Origin: Leishmania mexicana MHOM/GT/2001/U1103
Taxonomy: Eukaryota; Euglenozoa; Kinetoplastea; Trypanosomatida; Trypanosomatidae
NCBI RefSeq assembly: GCF_000234665.1
Contig: NC_018333.1
Coordinates: 838,760-902,759, forward strand
Length of the DNA: 64,000 bases
Direction of reading: 5' to 3'
Shown: positions 10,463 to 21,201 of the stretch, in pieces
How positions within the stretch are numbered: position 1 is the first letter of the stretch
How the letters are laid out: the number at the start of each line of letters is the position of its first letter
Notes under the pieces: model-generated
What the model saw: the letters and a program-made list of their open reading frames with translations, nothing else
What the model was told of the DNA's origin: nothing
Database searches by the model: none
Program-made: the position numbers and the translations under genes

Positions 10463-11512
10463 CTACACGTAGGGGTCCTCGGCAGCCTGCATGGAGGCGG
10501 TGTAGTCTATTATCATGTCGCTGAGAGCCTTGGCGTTGTAGCGACCGGTGCGGGCAAAGCGGCATTGTGCCACGACCGGAATGATGCCGCTGACCGTGAT
10601 CCACTCGCATTTCTTGAACCAATTCAAGGGAGAACGGTCCTCTTTCTCAGTCGCATTGATCGTGGACTCACCCGTATTTTTCGCCCCGAAAACCTTCCCT
10701 TCCCCGACTGCCTCTCTGATGCCCTTCTCCTCGGCGTCGATTTTCCTCGCCGCGGCGATGGTAGCGCTTGCTGTGGCATTCTGCTTCTTAGCCCACGCCT
10801 CGGTGCGGTAGTGGAGGATGCCCCAATTCCCCTTCACTTCGTCGTCAAGGGGCTCCCATTGCACACATCCGTGCTGCAAAGCGTTGTGCACGAGCAGCTC
10901 TGACAGCGCCGTGCCGTCGAAGAGGATGGCCTGGCTTCCAGAGGCGCCGGCGCAGATCTGCGCCGGCGCCGCACCCTGGCCGTGACCGATGTACAAGGTA
11001 GTCAGCCCCCCGGCAATATGTGCGCGGGCCACCTTCATCTGGTTGGCGCCATGCTCGGAGTGCACTTCAAGGTTGTTGCCGTAGTCGTCGGAGATCTGAC
11101 CAGGGAACGCCAGAATGCGACCCACCACCTCGTTCGTCTCCGTGTGGATCACCACAAAAGAGCGCACGCGCACGAAGAAGACACTCTTCAAGCGAGCGAA
11201 CTCCGCATCCATAGCGTCTGCAGCCTCAGCAATGGCGGTGTTGCGGCTCGCCGCGGCGGCCTTGCGCATTTCCGACGTTACCTTGCCAACGTATCCCTCC
11301 TGGCCGGGGCTGCGCAGCGTGTCCAGGTACATCATGATATCGGCCGTTTCTCCCTCCGAGACGCAGATCTCACATATGGCGTAGTTACCAATCAGCGTCG
11401 ACGTCTCCACCGGCTTGTCAGGGGAGCAGAGAAATGCCATATGCGAGAGAAAGCGGGCATCGATCTTAAAGTCCTCGACACCGAAGGCGCTGTGGACGGC
11501 AGGAGCGGGCAT
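10463..11512 (-). CDS. Hypothetical protein, 349 residues
   Basis: I do not recognise this family. The protein looks soluble and well ordered, with no low-complexity runs and mixed alpha/beta composition. Visible stretches include a beta-like segment around STLIGNYAICEICVSEGE and a central SVFFVRVRSFVVIHTETNEVVGR strand pair. A Gly/Ala/Gln-rich turn region GHGQGAAPAQICAGASG follows, then aromatic-rich segments before the C-terminal ASMQAAEDPYV. There is no signal peptide and no membrane segment. The open frame runs back to 11632 but begins there with GTG, and the extra 40 residues are low-complexity; ATG 11512 is the first ATG. The ordered composition contrasts with the disordered proteins nearby and suggests a conserved housekeeping role, which is inference only. 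Confidence 0.75.
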   Translation of the reverse strand: MPAPAVHSAFGVEDFKIDARFLSHMAFLCSPDKPVETSTLIGNYAICEICVSEGETADIMMYLDTLRSPGQEGYVGKVTSEMRKAAAASRNTAIAEAADAMDAEFARLKSVFFVRVRSFVVIHTETNEVVGRILAFPGQISDDYGNNLEVHSEHGANQMKVARAHIAGGLTTLYIGHGQGAAPAQICAGASGSQAILFDGTALSELLVHNALQHGCVQWEPLDDEVKGNWGILHYRTEAWAKKQNATASATIAAARKIDAEEKGIREAVGEGKVFGAKNTGESTINATEKEDRSPLNWFKKCEWITVSGIIPVVAQCRFARTGRYNAKALSDMIIDYTASMQAAEDPYV

Positions 11513-12964
11513 CGATGAAGGCAGGAGGAGAAGGAGAACAAGGTGGCAGGAAGAAATAGGGTGAGGGACGGGAAGGGAGGGAGTGCGAGAAAGAGCGCGT
11601 GCGCGAGTACGACGAAACAGACGGCGATGCACCTCAGGTGTAGATTGCTATATGCTCTACGGATCGATTTGATGGAGTGGTGTGTATACAGAGAGGACGG
11701 CGTGTGAGGTAATTGTGGAAAGAAAGGGTTATCATTAGTGTGCGAGCCACAGTAAGAGGTGTTCGGTGGCAGTGACGGGGAATGACAGCAAGAGGGATAG
11801 AGCAGGGTATGTCCATGTAGAGGTGAGGCCAACGGGAAGAGAATCTGCAATCACAAGGCGGGGGAACAGCTATGGGCCTTGGGGCCAAACGCACGGTGCA
11901 TCGCGCTGTGACTTCACTGCATCGAGGAAAAGCGGAAGACATCGCATGGGGAGCGAGCACACACCGTGCGGTCCTGGTCTTGTTGGGAAGGTGACGAAGG
12001 GGCGACCTGCTGACTTTGCGTCTTTGTTTTCTGTTGGTTTATTTTGGTTGCCTTTGATGATCAAGCATGAGCCATCGTAGCCGACGCGTTCGTCGATCAT
12101 CCACACACACACACACACACATCCACACACACACACCACACGCACATTTCTTCGCGCACAGCTGTGCAGGGCAGTTCACATATCTCGCACGCACGGGTAG
12201 GTGACTATGGAAGGGGAGTAAAATGTCCATGTAGCCACCTATTGCAGTGGTGCTGATGTCGGGCTTGATTACGCGCTTCCAGGGATCCGTAAGCACGGCT
12301 CTGCAGAGAGAGCATAAGACGAAGAGAGAGCGAGAGCATGAGGAAAGAGAGAGAGTGGTGCTGGCGGCGGTGGTACACAACAGTACAGCAAATGTGCGCC
12401 CTCCTTTCGAGTTGGCTGTCGTTGTCCACTGAACCGGCGAGAAGAGGTGAAGCAGAGTGCGAATTATGGCGAGGACACAAGCACACACAGACACGTGCAC
12501 GCTCTCTGCTTCAATCGCTGAGCAATTCATGAGAATTGGTAGGACTGTTGTTACCGCATCGGTTTTCTCAGAGGCGCAGATAGAGAAGCTGCTACGAGGC
12601 ATGGCTTCTTCCCCCGTCCCTCTGCTCTGCAGGAGCGTGTGCGCGATGCACAGAGCATATTCGGTTCTTTTTTTTTGCTGTTGTTGTTTGTGGCATTGCG
12701 AGGGCAACGTCGCTGAGCCCTGCACCGAGAGTCACATCCGCGCTGTCATTGTGTCATACAGCAACACTCTCTATGACGCTTCGAGGTTGCACTTCTATGC
12801 GGTACCCACGGAGGGGAGAGGAGAGTGAAGGATGTAGTGCCCTGCCCGCCCTCCCCACCGGCAGGGCCGGAGGCACGTGTCACCGATGGCATCCCCGCCT
12901 CCACTGCGCAGTTGTTTCTTTTTTGTTGCATCGCACACTGTAGTCGTTGTCTGCCGTGACGAAA
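11513..12964. other. Intergenic region with CA repeats
   Basis: Contains purine-rich plus-strand sequence at 11513-11600 (a pyrimidine-rich leader on the coding strand) and a CA microsatellite. No domain-bearing open frame is seen. It should hold the 3' UTR of the DZIP1-like gene. Confidence 0.6.
12101..12136. repeat. CA dinucleotide repeat
   Basis: Two adjacent CA runs, interrupted by AT at 12121-12122, lie in the presumed 3' UTR of the DZIP1-like gene. On the transcribed strand they read as TG/GU repeats. Confidence 0.9.
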
Positions 12965-15900
12965 TCATATGCTCTTCTTGGAAAATAGCTTTGCCAGGAA
13001 GCCCTTCCCCTTTTTCCCCACTTGTTGCGGTACGGTGTCCGACAGTTGCGAAGAGTGGTGCCGCGGCACGATGGCAGACTCATCGGTAGCCGGTTTCCCA
13101 CCGCGGCCCACTCGTGCAGGTGGTTGCTGTTGCGGGTTCGGCGCACCTTGCTGGTCTGCCGATAGCCTCGTCTCGCCTTTAACGCCCTGGCGTGACTTCT
13201 TTAGCTTTTCTGCGCCTGCCTTACCGACGTCCTCGCGCTGCGCAGCCACTTCCCCAGATGTCCGCGCCGCAACAGTGTACGCCATAGGGGTCACGCCCGC
13301 GTGAGAAGCGGCCTCTGGAAAACTCGCGGCAGCAGTATCGTGGATGGCGGATGCTTGCTGCGTTTCTTGCCCGCCGTCGTCTATGCGCAACTTAACGGGG
13401 ATACCCTCTTGAGCAGTCCCCGCCTCGTCCTCCTCGTCCTCCCCGTCCGAGTACGAATACGAATATGTGTAGTAGGACCAATCGGTAGGTGTCGATTCGG
13501 CAGTGGGCGGGTCTGCCTGACTGGGTGTGCGTTCGCCACCGTCCGTCGGTTTGAGGAGGTTGTAACTCATGAGGCGGGAGGCATCCTCTTCTATATCATC
13601 ATCTCTGGCGCGGAAATCGGGTAGCCGCGTCGCGTATGCCGCATCTGCCGCGTAAAGGGTGGGATCAGCGAGCTTATCGCTCGACACATCCTCCATGACA
13701 AGGTGGCCAAAGCAATCCTCGTTCGCATTGCTCCTTTCCTCCCCTGTGGCGTCCAGTGGAACGCTAACGGGCCCATTGCCAGCGTCACCCTGCTCTGAGC
13801 CCTCGAGTGGCGGCACCTCGACCGAGTAAGAGTCGGCATCCTCAGTGCTACCCTTGCTTTCGCTACTGTCCTCGTCGCCACTACGACGCAGCTGTTGTTG
13901 GGATGCCGTGCTGTGCTGACGGCTCTCATCCAGCCCTAGCATTGTCTGCCGCAAGACCGCAGGGGAGGACGGCTTTTCACCCCTTGTATGCTCTTCTTTT
14001 CGCCTTTGTGGATTCTGCAGCGATCCGTCACCCACCTCGGACGGTGCTTGCGGCACAAGGTGCACAACCGGGATTACTTTTGATGTAGAGGAGTACTCGG
14101 CCTGGACAGTGGCCGCCAACGAATGCTGGGCCCGCGCGATGGGGGCGTGCGGTCGGCTCGTAAGACTCTCCCTCAGATCGCCACCGCCGCTGCTCTTCGC
14201 CACCCCGGCGCCGGACACCGCTGCAGGAGAGCGCTGTGTCGAGGGACCGATTAAGGGAGAGGCCGAGCACTGCGGCTGCTCAGCGCCGGCCACTGCACTG
14301 CCAGGGAAAGGTACATTGTCAGGAACGTTCGGCACTGGCATTGGTGCGACGCGGGTCCCTCGCTGCGTCCGCTCGCAAAACGGTAACTGGGTACGGGCCC
14401 GGTCCTCATCCCGGGCCACTTTATGCTGGCTCGACACCACATGTACGGTACCTACCCCAACTTGCTCACCCTGCGTGGCGCCGCTCGACCACCGGCCCGC
14501 CTCCCAGGGCAATGCAGCCTCGTTACTCTCCAAGAAGCCACGACGGTGCGGTGCACCGGCCGACGTAGCGGGGATCAGTTCAGCCTTCGAGTTCGTCATC
14601 ACCTCGGCTGCGGCGAAGCTAGGCGATGGCGTCGCGTCTCCTGTCGTAAAAGTCGGAAGCACGTTGCGCTGCGCCGGCACCTTCTGCTCCGCAGCTGGAA
14701 GGAGGCAGCCACTCGTCCATGACGTCGCCTTGTCAATCGGTGCAGAGCTGTAGCGGTTCGCCGACCCAGGATCTGCACTGCCATAGAGCGCCGTTGCCGA
14801 CCCGGGCCGCATCCACGGTAAGTAACCCTGGGAGGCAGAACTCGGCTGCACCAGTTGGGTCGTCCCCGGTCCCTGCGAGCCCGTCTGCTCGCCGTCGCCC
14901 CCACGGGTTGTAGCACCGAGACCGCCGGGGCAGCGATCACCGGTGATCCCGCTGAACTCCCTAGGAGGTCCGTAGGGAGCCGACTGTGGCGTGAGAAAGT
15001 TGTGGCTGCGCGCTGCACCAGCGCCATCGACGCTGCTGCCGCCAAAGGGAAGGCCCAGTGCGGACGAGGGAGAGGGCGACATCTTTCCCTTAGCACCGGC
15101 TGGTGGTTTAGTTTCAAGAGAGGCGCTAGGGTCGCTGAGGGTGCCGCACGGACTGCCTGACGCCATGGGCGGCATCTCATCCATGCTTTTCTGCTTGGGT
15201 GCGGCAGTTGTGCCCTCTCGATTCGTGAGTGCGTGCTGCGCCTGTGCCCTTCCCGCTGCCGGGGGCGTGATAGGGGACACAGTGACGAGGCTTTCACCTA
15301 CGCTTCCTCGTCGCCGTGCCGCCTCGCCGCCGTCGCTGCCTTCGGTGCGTGAAGGGCAGTGCGGAATGCTCTGCGGGTTCAGTGTGAGGGCACCTCGCTT
15401 GTCGCGTGGCACCGCCACGGGATCACAATGTTCCTGTCGCGCCTGCTTTTGGGGTAAGTCGTATCTCAAGTTGCAGGAGCTGCCATCATCAGCCGCGCTC
15501 CGTCCACGCTGCGCGCTCTCACTGCCGACGGCGCTCTGCAACTGCTGGAGTTCTGCGCCGGTGCGCAACAGCTCTTGGTGAATACGAAGCAGGATATCCT
15601 CTTCGCCCAATCTACTCCCACACTGTCGGAGGCCAGGAAGGGGACCGGTGCTTGCCACCGCCTCTCCTGCTGCGACTGCCTCCCCCGCTGACTGCTGCGG
15701 TGCCACGGCCACGCAGGACGCTGGCATGCCGCGCTGCAAGGCTGCTTGCTGCTCCATGAGTGTTGCCACCGCCAGCCGTAGTTCACTGATCTCCCTTCGC
15801 AAGTCGCGATCGCCACAGCTGTCAGCGGCCTCCTGCAGTATTGTGGGCGCATGGTCCACGAAAAGACCACCAGAGACCGTCTGGCGCGAAGAAGTGGGCA

Positions 15901-16555
15901 CTTGGGTTGTCGCGTCGAACTGCTTCAGATGCTTGGGCTGCTTCAGAGACACAGCAGCGGAGCCGCCGGCCATGGTAGCATACCCTTCTGATCTCTTGTG
16001 ACGCTTCCGGATGTGCGATTCGAGTGCGTTCGGACTTGGGTACACATTTCCGCAGAAACGGCAGCCTAGTTGACACACCGTGTCCACAGTTCCCCGTGAA
16101 TGATTCCCCCGTCCCGCCCTGGCAAGAGGTACGTGCGATGGAGGTGACCTCGCACGCTGCCGCTCCTGTCGGAGCTCACGCAGCTGCTGCTTATACACTG
16201 CCACACAATCCCGCAGCTCTATGAGCTCCTCGAAGGCCGAAGCACTCTCCTCCTCATACCGCCGAAGCTGCGCCGTCGCCTTTTGTGCGCGCCTCTCTTC
16301 GTTTTTGCAGCAGTACCTCAGGTACTGCATGGTGCATTGCATCGCCTCGATAAGGTGTCTGGCGTTGTCGAGTGCCTGGCATGAAAGAAACCAATCCTGC
16401 GGCAACTCAACGCGGTGCCAGCCCATCTGGCGAATTGTCGCCTCCTTCACATCCCTCGCGCTAGTACCGTCGGCGTTGTACAGAGCCTCACCGTCGACGA
16501 GGGAGAGGAAGGCGACATCGCTAGGTGGGTCGCGAAGGCGGAAGCGAAACCGCAT
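12965..16555 (-). CDS. DZIP1/iguana-like C2H2 zinc-finger protein
   Basis: The 1196-residue protein begins FRFRLRDPP and has an N-terminal helical domain of about 130 residues (including DNARHLIEAMQCTMQYLRYCCKNEE). A coiled coil rich in Arg/Gln/Glu follows, then one C2H2 finger at about 160-190, CRFCGNVYPSPNALESHIRKRH. This order, an N-terminal helical domain then a coil and a single CPHCGK.F.s...L..H...RH finger, is the hallmark of DZIP1/DZIP1L, which act at the basal body and ciliary transition zone. The remaining ~1000 residues are Ser/Pro/Gly/Gln-rich and disordered, with an acidic stretch near 1030-1050 and a basic C-terminus ending KLFSKKS. The start ATG at 16555 follows a textbook acceptor (pyrimidine tract then CAG at 16665-16667). 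A basal-body/transition-zone role in the flagellum is inferred from the family; a generic C2H2 protein is the alternative. Confidence 0.75.
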   Translation of the reverse strand: MRFRFRLRDPPSDVAFLSLVDGEALYNADGTSARDVKEATIRQMGWHRVELPQDWFLSCQALDNARHLIEAMQCTMQYLRYCCKNEERRAQKATAQLRRYEEESASAFEELIELRDCVAVYKQQLRELRQERQRARSPPSHVPLARAGRGNHSRGTVDTVCQLGCRFCGNVYPSPNALESHIRKRHKRSEGYATMAGGSAAVSLKQPKHLKQFDATTQVPTSSRQTVSGGLFVDHAPTILQEAADSCGDRDLRREISELRLAVATLMEQQAALQRGMPASCVAVAPQQSAGEAVAAGEAVASTGPLPGLRQCGSRLGEEDILLRIHQELLRTGAELQQLQSAVGSESAQRGRSAADDGSSCNLRYDLPQKQARQEHCDPVAVPRDKRGALTLNPQSIPHCPSRTEGSDGGEAARRRGSVGESLVTVSPITPPAAGRAQAQHALTNREGTTAAPKQKSMDEMPPMASGSPCGTLSDPSASLETKPPAGAKGKMSPSPSSALGLPFGGSSVDGAGAARSHNFLTPQSAPYGPPREFSGITGDRCPGGLGATTRGGDGEQTGSQGPGTTQLVQPSSASQGYLPWMRPGSATALYGSADPGSANRYSSAPIDKATSWTSGCLLPAAEQKVPAQRNVLPTFTTGDATPSPSFAAAEVMTNSKAELIPATSAGAPHRRGFLESNEAALPWEAGRWSSGATQGEQVGVGTVHVVSSQHKVARDEDRARTQLPFCERTQRGTRVAPMPVPNVPDNVPFPGSAVAGAEQPQCSASPLIGPSTQRSPAAVSGAGVAKSSGGGDLRESLTSRPHAPIARAQHSLAATVQAEYSSTSKVIPVVHLVPQAPSEVGDGSLQNPQRRKEEHTRGEKPSSPAVLRQTMLGLDESRQHSTASQQQLRRSGDEDSSESKGSTEDADSYSVEVPPLEGSEQGDAGNGPVSVPLDATGEERSNANEDCFGHLVMEDVSSDKLADPTLYAADAAYATRLPDFRARDDDIEEDASRLMSYNLLKPTDGGERTPSQADPPTAESTPTDWSYYTYSYSYSDGEDEEDEAGTAQEGIPVKLRIDDGGQETQQASAIHDTAAASFPEAASHAGVTPMAYTVAARTSGEVAAQREDVGKAGAEKLKKSRQGVKGETRLSADQQGAPNPQQQPPARVGRGGKPATDESAIVPRHHSSQLSDTVPQQVGKKGKGFLAKLFSKKSI

Positions 16556-16664
16556 AGCACGCGACTTCGCAGAGAGCGCTATCCTCTTTTGGTGCGCTGC
16601 TACCCCTTTGCAGTCACTTCTTGATGCGTTGGTGCGATCCTTCTCGATGGCGGATCGGCGTTGC

Positions 16665-16680
16665 CTGAAAAGAAAAGGCT
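16665..16680 (-). promoter_or_regulatory. Candidate trans-splice acceptor of the DZIP1-like gene
   Basis: The coding strand reads a CTTTTCTTTT tract directly followed by CAG, with AG at 16666-16665. This gives a leader of about 110 bases before ATG 16555. Confidence 0.55.
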
Positions 16681-17999
16681 TCGATGTGCGCGCGCGAGGA
16701 GCGCTCTTTGCATGCGCATCTGCGTACGTATCCGTCTATGGCGCTGGCAGTGATGGCGCACTCCTGTGGAGGCTGTAGGATGACGGACACGTGACCCAAT
16801 GAGGAACACTACAGCGCTTCCTTTCCGGGTGAGAAGAACACGGGAGAAAGACCCGCCGTTGGCAGAGACTACGGGGAGTGTCCAGACGTTTTGAGTCGAT
16901 GAAGTATGAGGGTGCCCCACACTCAGACCAATGCTTGCGTGTGCGCTTGTGTGTGTGAGAGAGAGGGGTGCATGAAGAGTGGGCTGGCAAACAGTTGTGA
17001 GGCCAAACACGGAGCGAAGCGAAGGAATGCAGCGACAACAGCAGTATGATGCACAAGCGAGCCGTAAAACACCTTCCGGACTCACTTCGAAGAGTGAAGA
17101 AAAAACAACAACAGAGCACTGCATGCCGCGCAGCTCCGACAGCGATCACGTAAGGATGTCCCGATACAGACCGTAACCCCTTTCTTCTTCCGCCGCAGGT
17201 TTCCAGGTTTCACCGCAAAAACCGTAATCCCTGACCACCACCGGGGAACTTGTCCGCATTGACACCATGCTGGACGACTTGCTTTCTTCGTTGCATATTT
17301 TATTTCTAAATGTACTTAGGAGCTACAGTTTTTCTATGAAAGCATGGTACGACTTAACCCGACTGCGATTTTTCTTCTTCAACGCGTCTATTTGACCGCG
17401 AAAAAGTCCGCTGAAGTATACCCCCGCCACCGCAGCCCACCTGCCACTTCTGCACCACAGCTGAGTCCTGGACGTCTCGGACGACCCGTCCCGCCATGGA
17501 ATCGGGGTCATGCACCTAACGGACTCTTCTTGTCCTTCTTCGGCCCTTCTTCCGACCTGTGCAGTACCATAGGCACCAGACGGTGACCCGGTTTCCCTGC
17601 ACGCCTTGAATCGATGTGGATAGCGTGCAAGGTTCTGCTTCATGGCTCAGGCATTCGACTCCATCGCTTGAGTACTCGGAGGGGGTGGTCTCGGTGGATG
17701 CCGAATGAGTTCAAGGAAGAACTTTATCGGATCCAGGTCAGCACTCTGGGAAGCCGTCTGCAGAAAAACTGCAACCGCTACACGTGCAACGCCTGCGAAA
17801 AAAAAAGCACACAAAAAACAACCAAAAAGCATTTCACAAGTAAACAAAGTGTTAGCTATTTGGGGGGGGGGAAGTGACAAGTCGTTGCTTCTGCCATGGC
17901 TACAAAAGACACACACAAAAAAGCGCGACACCGAACACACAACAACCAACGAGGGGGCGCCTGTGGTGTGAGGGAGGTAAGAGCAACGGCTCTCCGTAA

Positions 18000-18605
18000 G
18001 TGAAACGTGCCCATTCTCTGCCGTGCCACACGACCTCAAGTCCGCTCGATCCCACCGACCCTGTCACAGGGCCCCCATGCGCCTGGTCCAAAGCAGTGCT
18101 AGACATACGCAAAGTACAGCAATGCGGCAACACAGGCACCTGCGAACACGACCCGTGCCTCAAACTCCACCCCGCACAGGCGCCTCAGACCCTCCCCCTT
18201 CCCCCACACACACGAGTAGGCCAGTGGGAGGGGGCCGGGTAATAGATTGCGTTCGAGTCACGCTGACACTCTGCCCATCATGTGGATGAAACAAGCATGT
18301 GCACGGTCGCAGGTCTCCCTGCCGCCACGCCGTCCATCACCTCGCTGCCGACATGAATAGCGATAAGTCACTCTGGGCTCCCTACGTCGTCGGCACTTGG
18401 ACCCTGTTTCAAAACCAGACGTGGCTTGGGATCGGCAGGGGATAGCGGTCCTGCCTGGGCTTCCACTCTGAGTGAGAGGGAAAACGGGTGCCAGTGAGCA
18501 CTGGAGGATACCACGCGCGGAGGGGTGTGTATCCTCTCTGCATCAGTGAGGGGTGGAGAAAGCGAGACGGCGATACAACGAGCGTAGTGCCCTTAAAAAA
18601 AAGGC
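18000..18605. repeat. Possible degenerate SIDER-type short retroposon
   Basis: A roughly 600-base block of balanced, non-repetitive sequence in a 3' UTR position ends on the plus strand in an A-run (about 18594-18602). Size, position and A-tail fit the extinct SIDER elements common in Leishmania 3' UTRs. I cannot confirm the 79-base signature by eye, and no second copy is seen in the window, so this is tentative and the borders are approximate. Confidence 0.3.
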
Positions 18606-19587
18606 GATGAAATTTCCACTGAGCGGGAGAGTTGTGTGACACCTGCACAAGAGCAACCGGCAGCGGAAGAGACCACCGCAGATTCTTGGCGCCGTCAAAG
18701 GATTGCAGTTGAAGCAAACACAGATTCCGTGGGAAAGCAATAGCACGTCACGCGCGCACACATGCATGACACTAAACTCGAGCGAGTGCATACACAAGAG
18801 ATGCATGCGCGAGTGAAACGCGAAGCACAAAAGTCAACATAGAGAGAAGAAGGCAATGTATACGTGGAGGGCACGTGGGGAAGAGGGAGGGGAACGGTGA
18901 GCGAAGAGATCCACGCACACAGACACCTGCAGCGCACATGCTCAAGTCCGTGCATCGAGGATGTGTGTGCACCTCTTCGAAAAGCAACGACACAAAAAAA
19001 AACGGAGCGTCTTCGATTAAAGTATGAATAAGAAAACGAAGAACGGGACGCACAAGAAAGCAGGAAGGGAGGAAGGGCAGCAATGTGTATCCAAGAAAAC
19101 CCCCACAAAGCTGAGTGCCGCACACCTCAAAGAAAGCCACCAATGAGGGAACGATCACCCGCAGAGGCGCGCGCGCACACACACACGAATGCGGGCACGC
19201 CAAGTCTCAGAGAGGTCGAGGGAGGGGGTGGGGCGTAGAAGTGGGTGCACAATTTTCTTCTGTTTCGTTTGCACAGGTAGGAGAAATGGCGGACTCCTCG
19301 AGTCAAAGACGTGGAACGGGCAGTTGGGGGAGGGTGGCGGTGTTTACCTGCATAGTTCAACCATGTCCATACGGGACGGGTCATCTTCTTCAGTGATAGT
19401 GAGGCTTCCGTTCCCGTCCAGAAAGCGAGAGGAAAAGTTGCGCAGGGGTACGGATCGCTCTCTCTTAAAGGGTGTCTCGCTGTCCATCGCTCTCGCCGCG
19501 CGCCTCCGCGAAGACGCTGGACCTAGACACGCCAGAACGTTTTCGTCTGCCATTGGTGCAGCAGACCCACACATGTTCCTGCAAACA

Positions 19588-21201
19588 TCAAGCTTTGTAG
19601 TAGGTGTTGAGGAACTCGCGAAGCACATCCTTGACGATCGTCCGATCGGGAACGCGCTGCGCCGTGCCGTAGAGCGTGCCGCTCGACTCAGCGAGTACGG
19701 GTTTCTTTCCATCGGCGATGAGCTTCTCGCTCTCGGCAAAGAGGGTGGCACCTATCTCCTTCACATCGCTCAGGAAGCGTGCCGTGACTGCCGGTGGCGT
19801 CTGCAGCAGTGTCACACTAAACTGCAAACCCGGTGGGAACTGGAGGGTGTTCAGCACCCACTCGCGTAACTTGAGATCTTCACCGAGGCGGAATATGTCG
19901 ATCACATTGCTTGTAAAGGCGAAGACGCTCGCGGTTGGCTCACCAATAATGCTTATGTAGGGCAGCTTGCTCAACTCATTCGTCATCGTCTCGCGCGTCG
20001 TGACGATTTTGTTGCAACAATCGACGTAGCCCTCCATACCCATACGCACCATCGCCGCCCACGTGCCGGCAATCACGTTTCCTGGCTTTGACCCACTCAC
20101 AGCAGGCGAGCAGTACATGCCGCCTGGCCATTCCGCAACACAGCAGAACTGGAAGCTGCGCAGCTCCTTCGACCGGTACATCACCGTCGACGTCCCTTTA
20201 GGCGCGTAGCCGTACTTGTGCGTGTCGCAGGAGATCGACGTGACGCCGCGATTGCGGAAGTCCACGACCGGCGCCGCACGTCCAGTCCTCTCGAGGAAGG
20301 GCATGATGAAGCCGCCCAGGCAGCAGTCGACGTGCATGCCGATGTTGTGCTTGTAGGCCATCTCTGCAATCTCCTCGATGGGGTCGACGACACCATGCGG
20401 AAAGTTTGGCGCCGACGCAGCGACAGCGATCGTGTCGTACCGGATGTACTTCTCCATCTCCTTGGGATCCACGCGGCCGGTGGTCGCCAGCACCGGTACC
20501 TTGATGAGATCAATGCCAAAGTACTCTGCCCCCTTGTCGAAGGCGGGGTGAATGGTGATGGGCGCCACCACGGACGGGTGCTCGATCCCGCGTGTCTTGC
20601 GTCCCCAGTCGCGGTACGTCTTAAGGGCCATCATGATGCTCTCCGTGCCTCCTGACGTCACGACGCCGCCGGCGTCCGGAAGTAAATGGCCATTGTACAT
20701 GTGCAGCACCATGGATACAATCTCCGCCTCCATCTTGCGCGTCGCGCCGAAGATGTCGCTGTGCAACGGGTTGCTCCACTGGAAGATGGCCATAACGTCG
20801 TTTATAAAGGCGGTGTGCGATGCGCCACCGTGGTAGACGGCTCCACTGAAGAAACCCTTTTCGTAGCTGAGGTCAAGGTCGTGGTGAAGCTGGGTGACCA
20901 GCTGCAGCACCTCCGCCTCAGCGCGGGACTTTTCCGGCAGGGTGAGGGCTTTGAACTCACCTTCAGTCGACGGCATCTTCACAGAACTCACCACCTTCTT
21001 GACCTGCTTTCGGATTATGGGAGCTGCTAGAATGCGGACGCCGCGCCACACCGCCTGGTAGCTGCGCGTCGTCAAGCGGCCATCGCGGAAGCAGTCCACA
21101 GCGACGCGCACAGCGATGGCACCGGTGAGCGTGATGACAACAACCTGCGTCGGACTTTTGTCCTTCAGCCGCTCGTTGAGGTACTGGGAAATGGTCGTCA
21201 T
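19588..21201 (-). CDS. SPL: Sphingosine-1-phosphate lyase
   Basis: The 537-residue PLP-dependent enzyme cleaves sphingoid-base 1-phosphates to a long-chain aldehyde and phosphoethanolamine, the exit step of sphingolipid breakdown and a source of ethanolamine phosphate for phospholipid synthesis. A hydrophobic N-terminal segment (about residues 17-35, VVVITLTGAIAVRVAV) fits the ER membrane anchor of the family. The group II decarboxylase fold is clear: SGGTESIMMA (183-192) binds cofactor phosphate, HVDCCLGGF (290-298) supplies the aspartate that pairs with the PLP ring, and CDTHKYGYAPKG (325-336) carries the Schiff-base lysine, K329. All key residues are present and the length is typical. The open frame starts upstream at 21231 with GTG; ATG 21201 is the first ATG and gives the expected N-terminus. 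A (TCCC)n tract and AG sit about 40 bases upstream. This is the firmest call in the window. Confidence 0.97.
   Translation of the reverse strand: MTTISQYLNERLKDKSPTQVVVITLTGAIAVRVAVDCFRDGRLTTRSYQAVWRGVRILAAPIIRKQVKKVVSSVKMPSTEGEFKALTLPEKSRAEAEVLQLVTQLHHDLDLSYEKGFFSGAVYHGGASHTAFINDVMAIFQWSNPLHSDIFGATRKMEAEIVSMVLHMYNGHLLPDAGGVVTSGGTESIMMALKTYRDWGRKTRGIEHPSVVAPITIHPAFDKGAEYFGIDLIKVPVLATTGRVDPKEMEKYIRYDTIAVAASAPNFPHGVVDPIEEIAEMAYKHNIGMHVDCCLGGFIMPFLERTGRAAPVVDFRNRGVTSISCDTHKYGYAPKGTSTVMYRSKELRSFQFCCVAEWPGGMYCSPAVSGSKPGNVIAGTWAAMVRMGMEGYVDCCNKIVTTRETMTNELSKLPYISIIGEPTASVFAFTSNVIDIFRLGEDLKLREWVLNTLQFPPGLQFSVTLLQTPPAVTARFLSDVKEIGATLFAESEKLIADGKKPVLAESSGTLYGTAQRVPDRTIVKDVLREFLNTYYKA

Larger units (their letters stand above)
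16556..19587. other. 3 kb interval, probable long 3' UTR with a possible retroposon remnant
   Basis: Lies between S1P lyase (upstream in transcription) and the DZIP1-like gene, so most of it is probably the lyase 3' UTR. The part at about 17160-18610 has a balanced base composition unlike the purine- or CA-rich sequence around it. No open frame has a recognisable domain; the 106-codon minus frame at 17323-17643 is not supported. Confidence 0.55.

Noticed and set aside
18244..18265. GCGTTCGAGTCACGC, similar to a tRNA T-arm/B box
   Set aside because: No A box, anticodon arm or acceptor stem can be folded around it on either strand.
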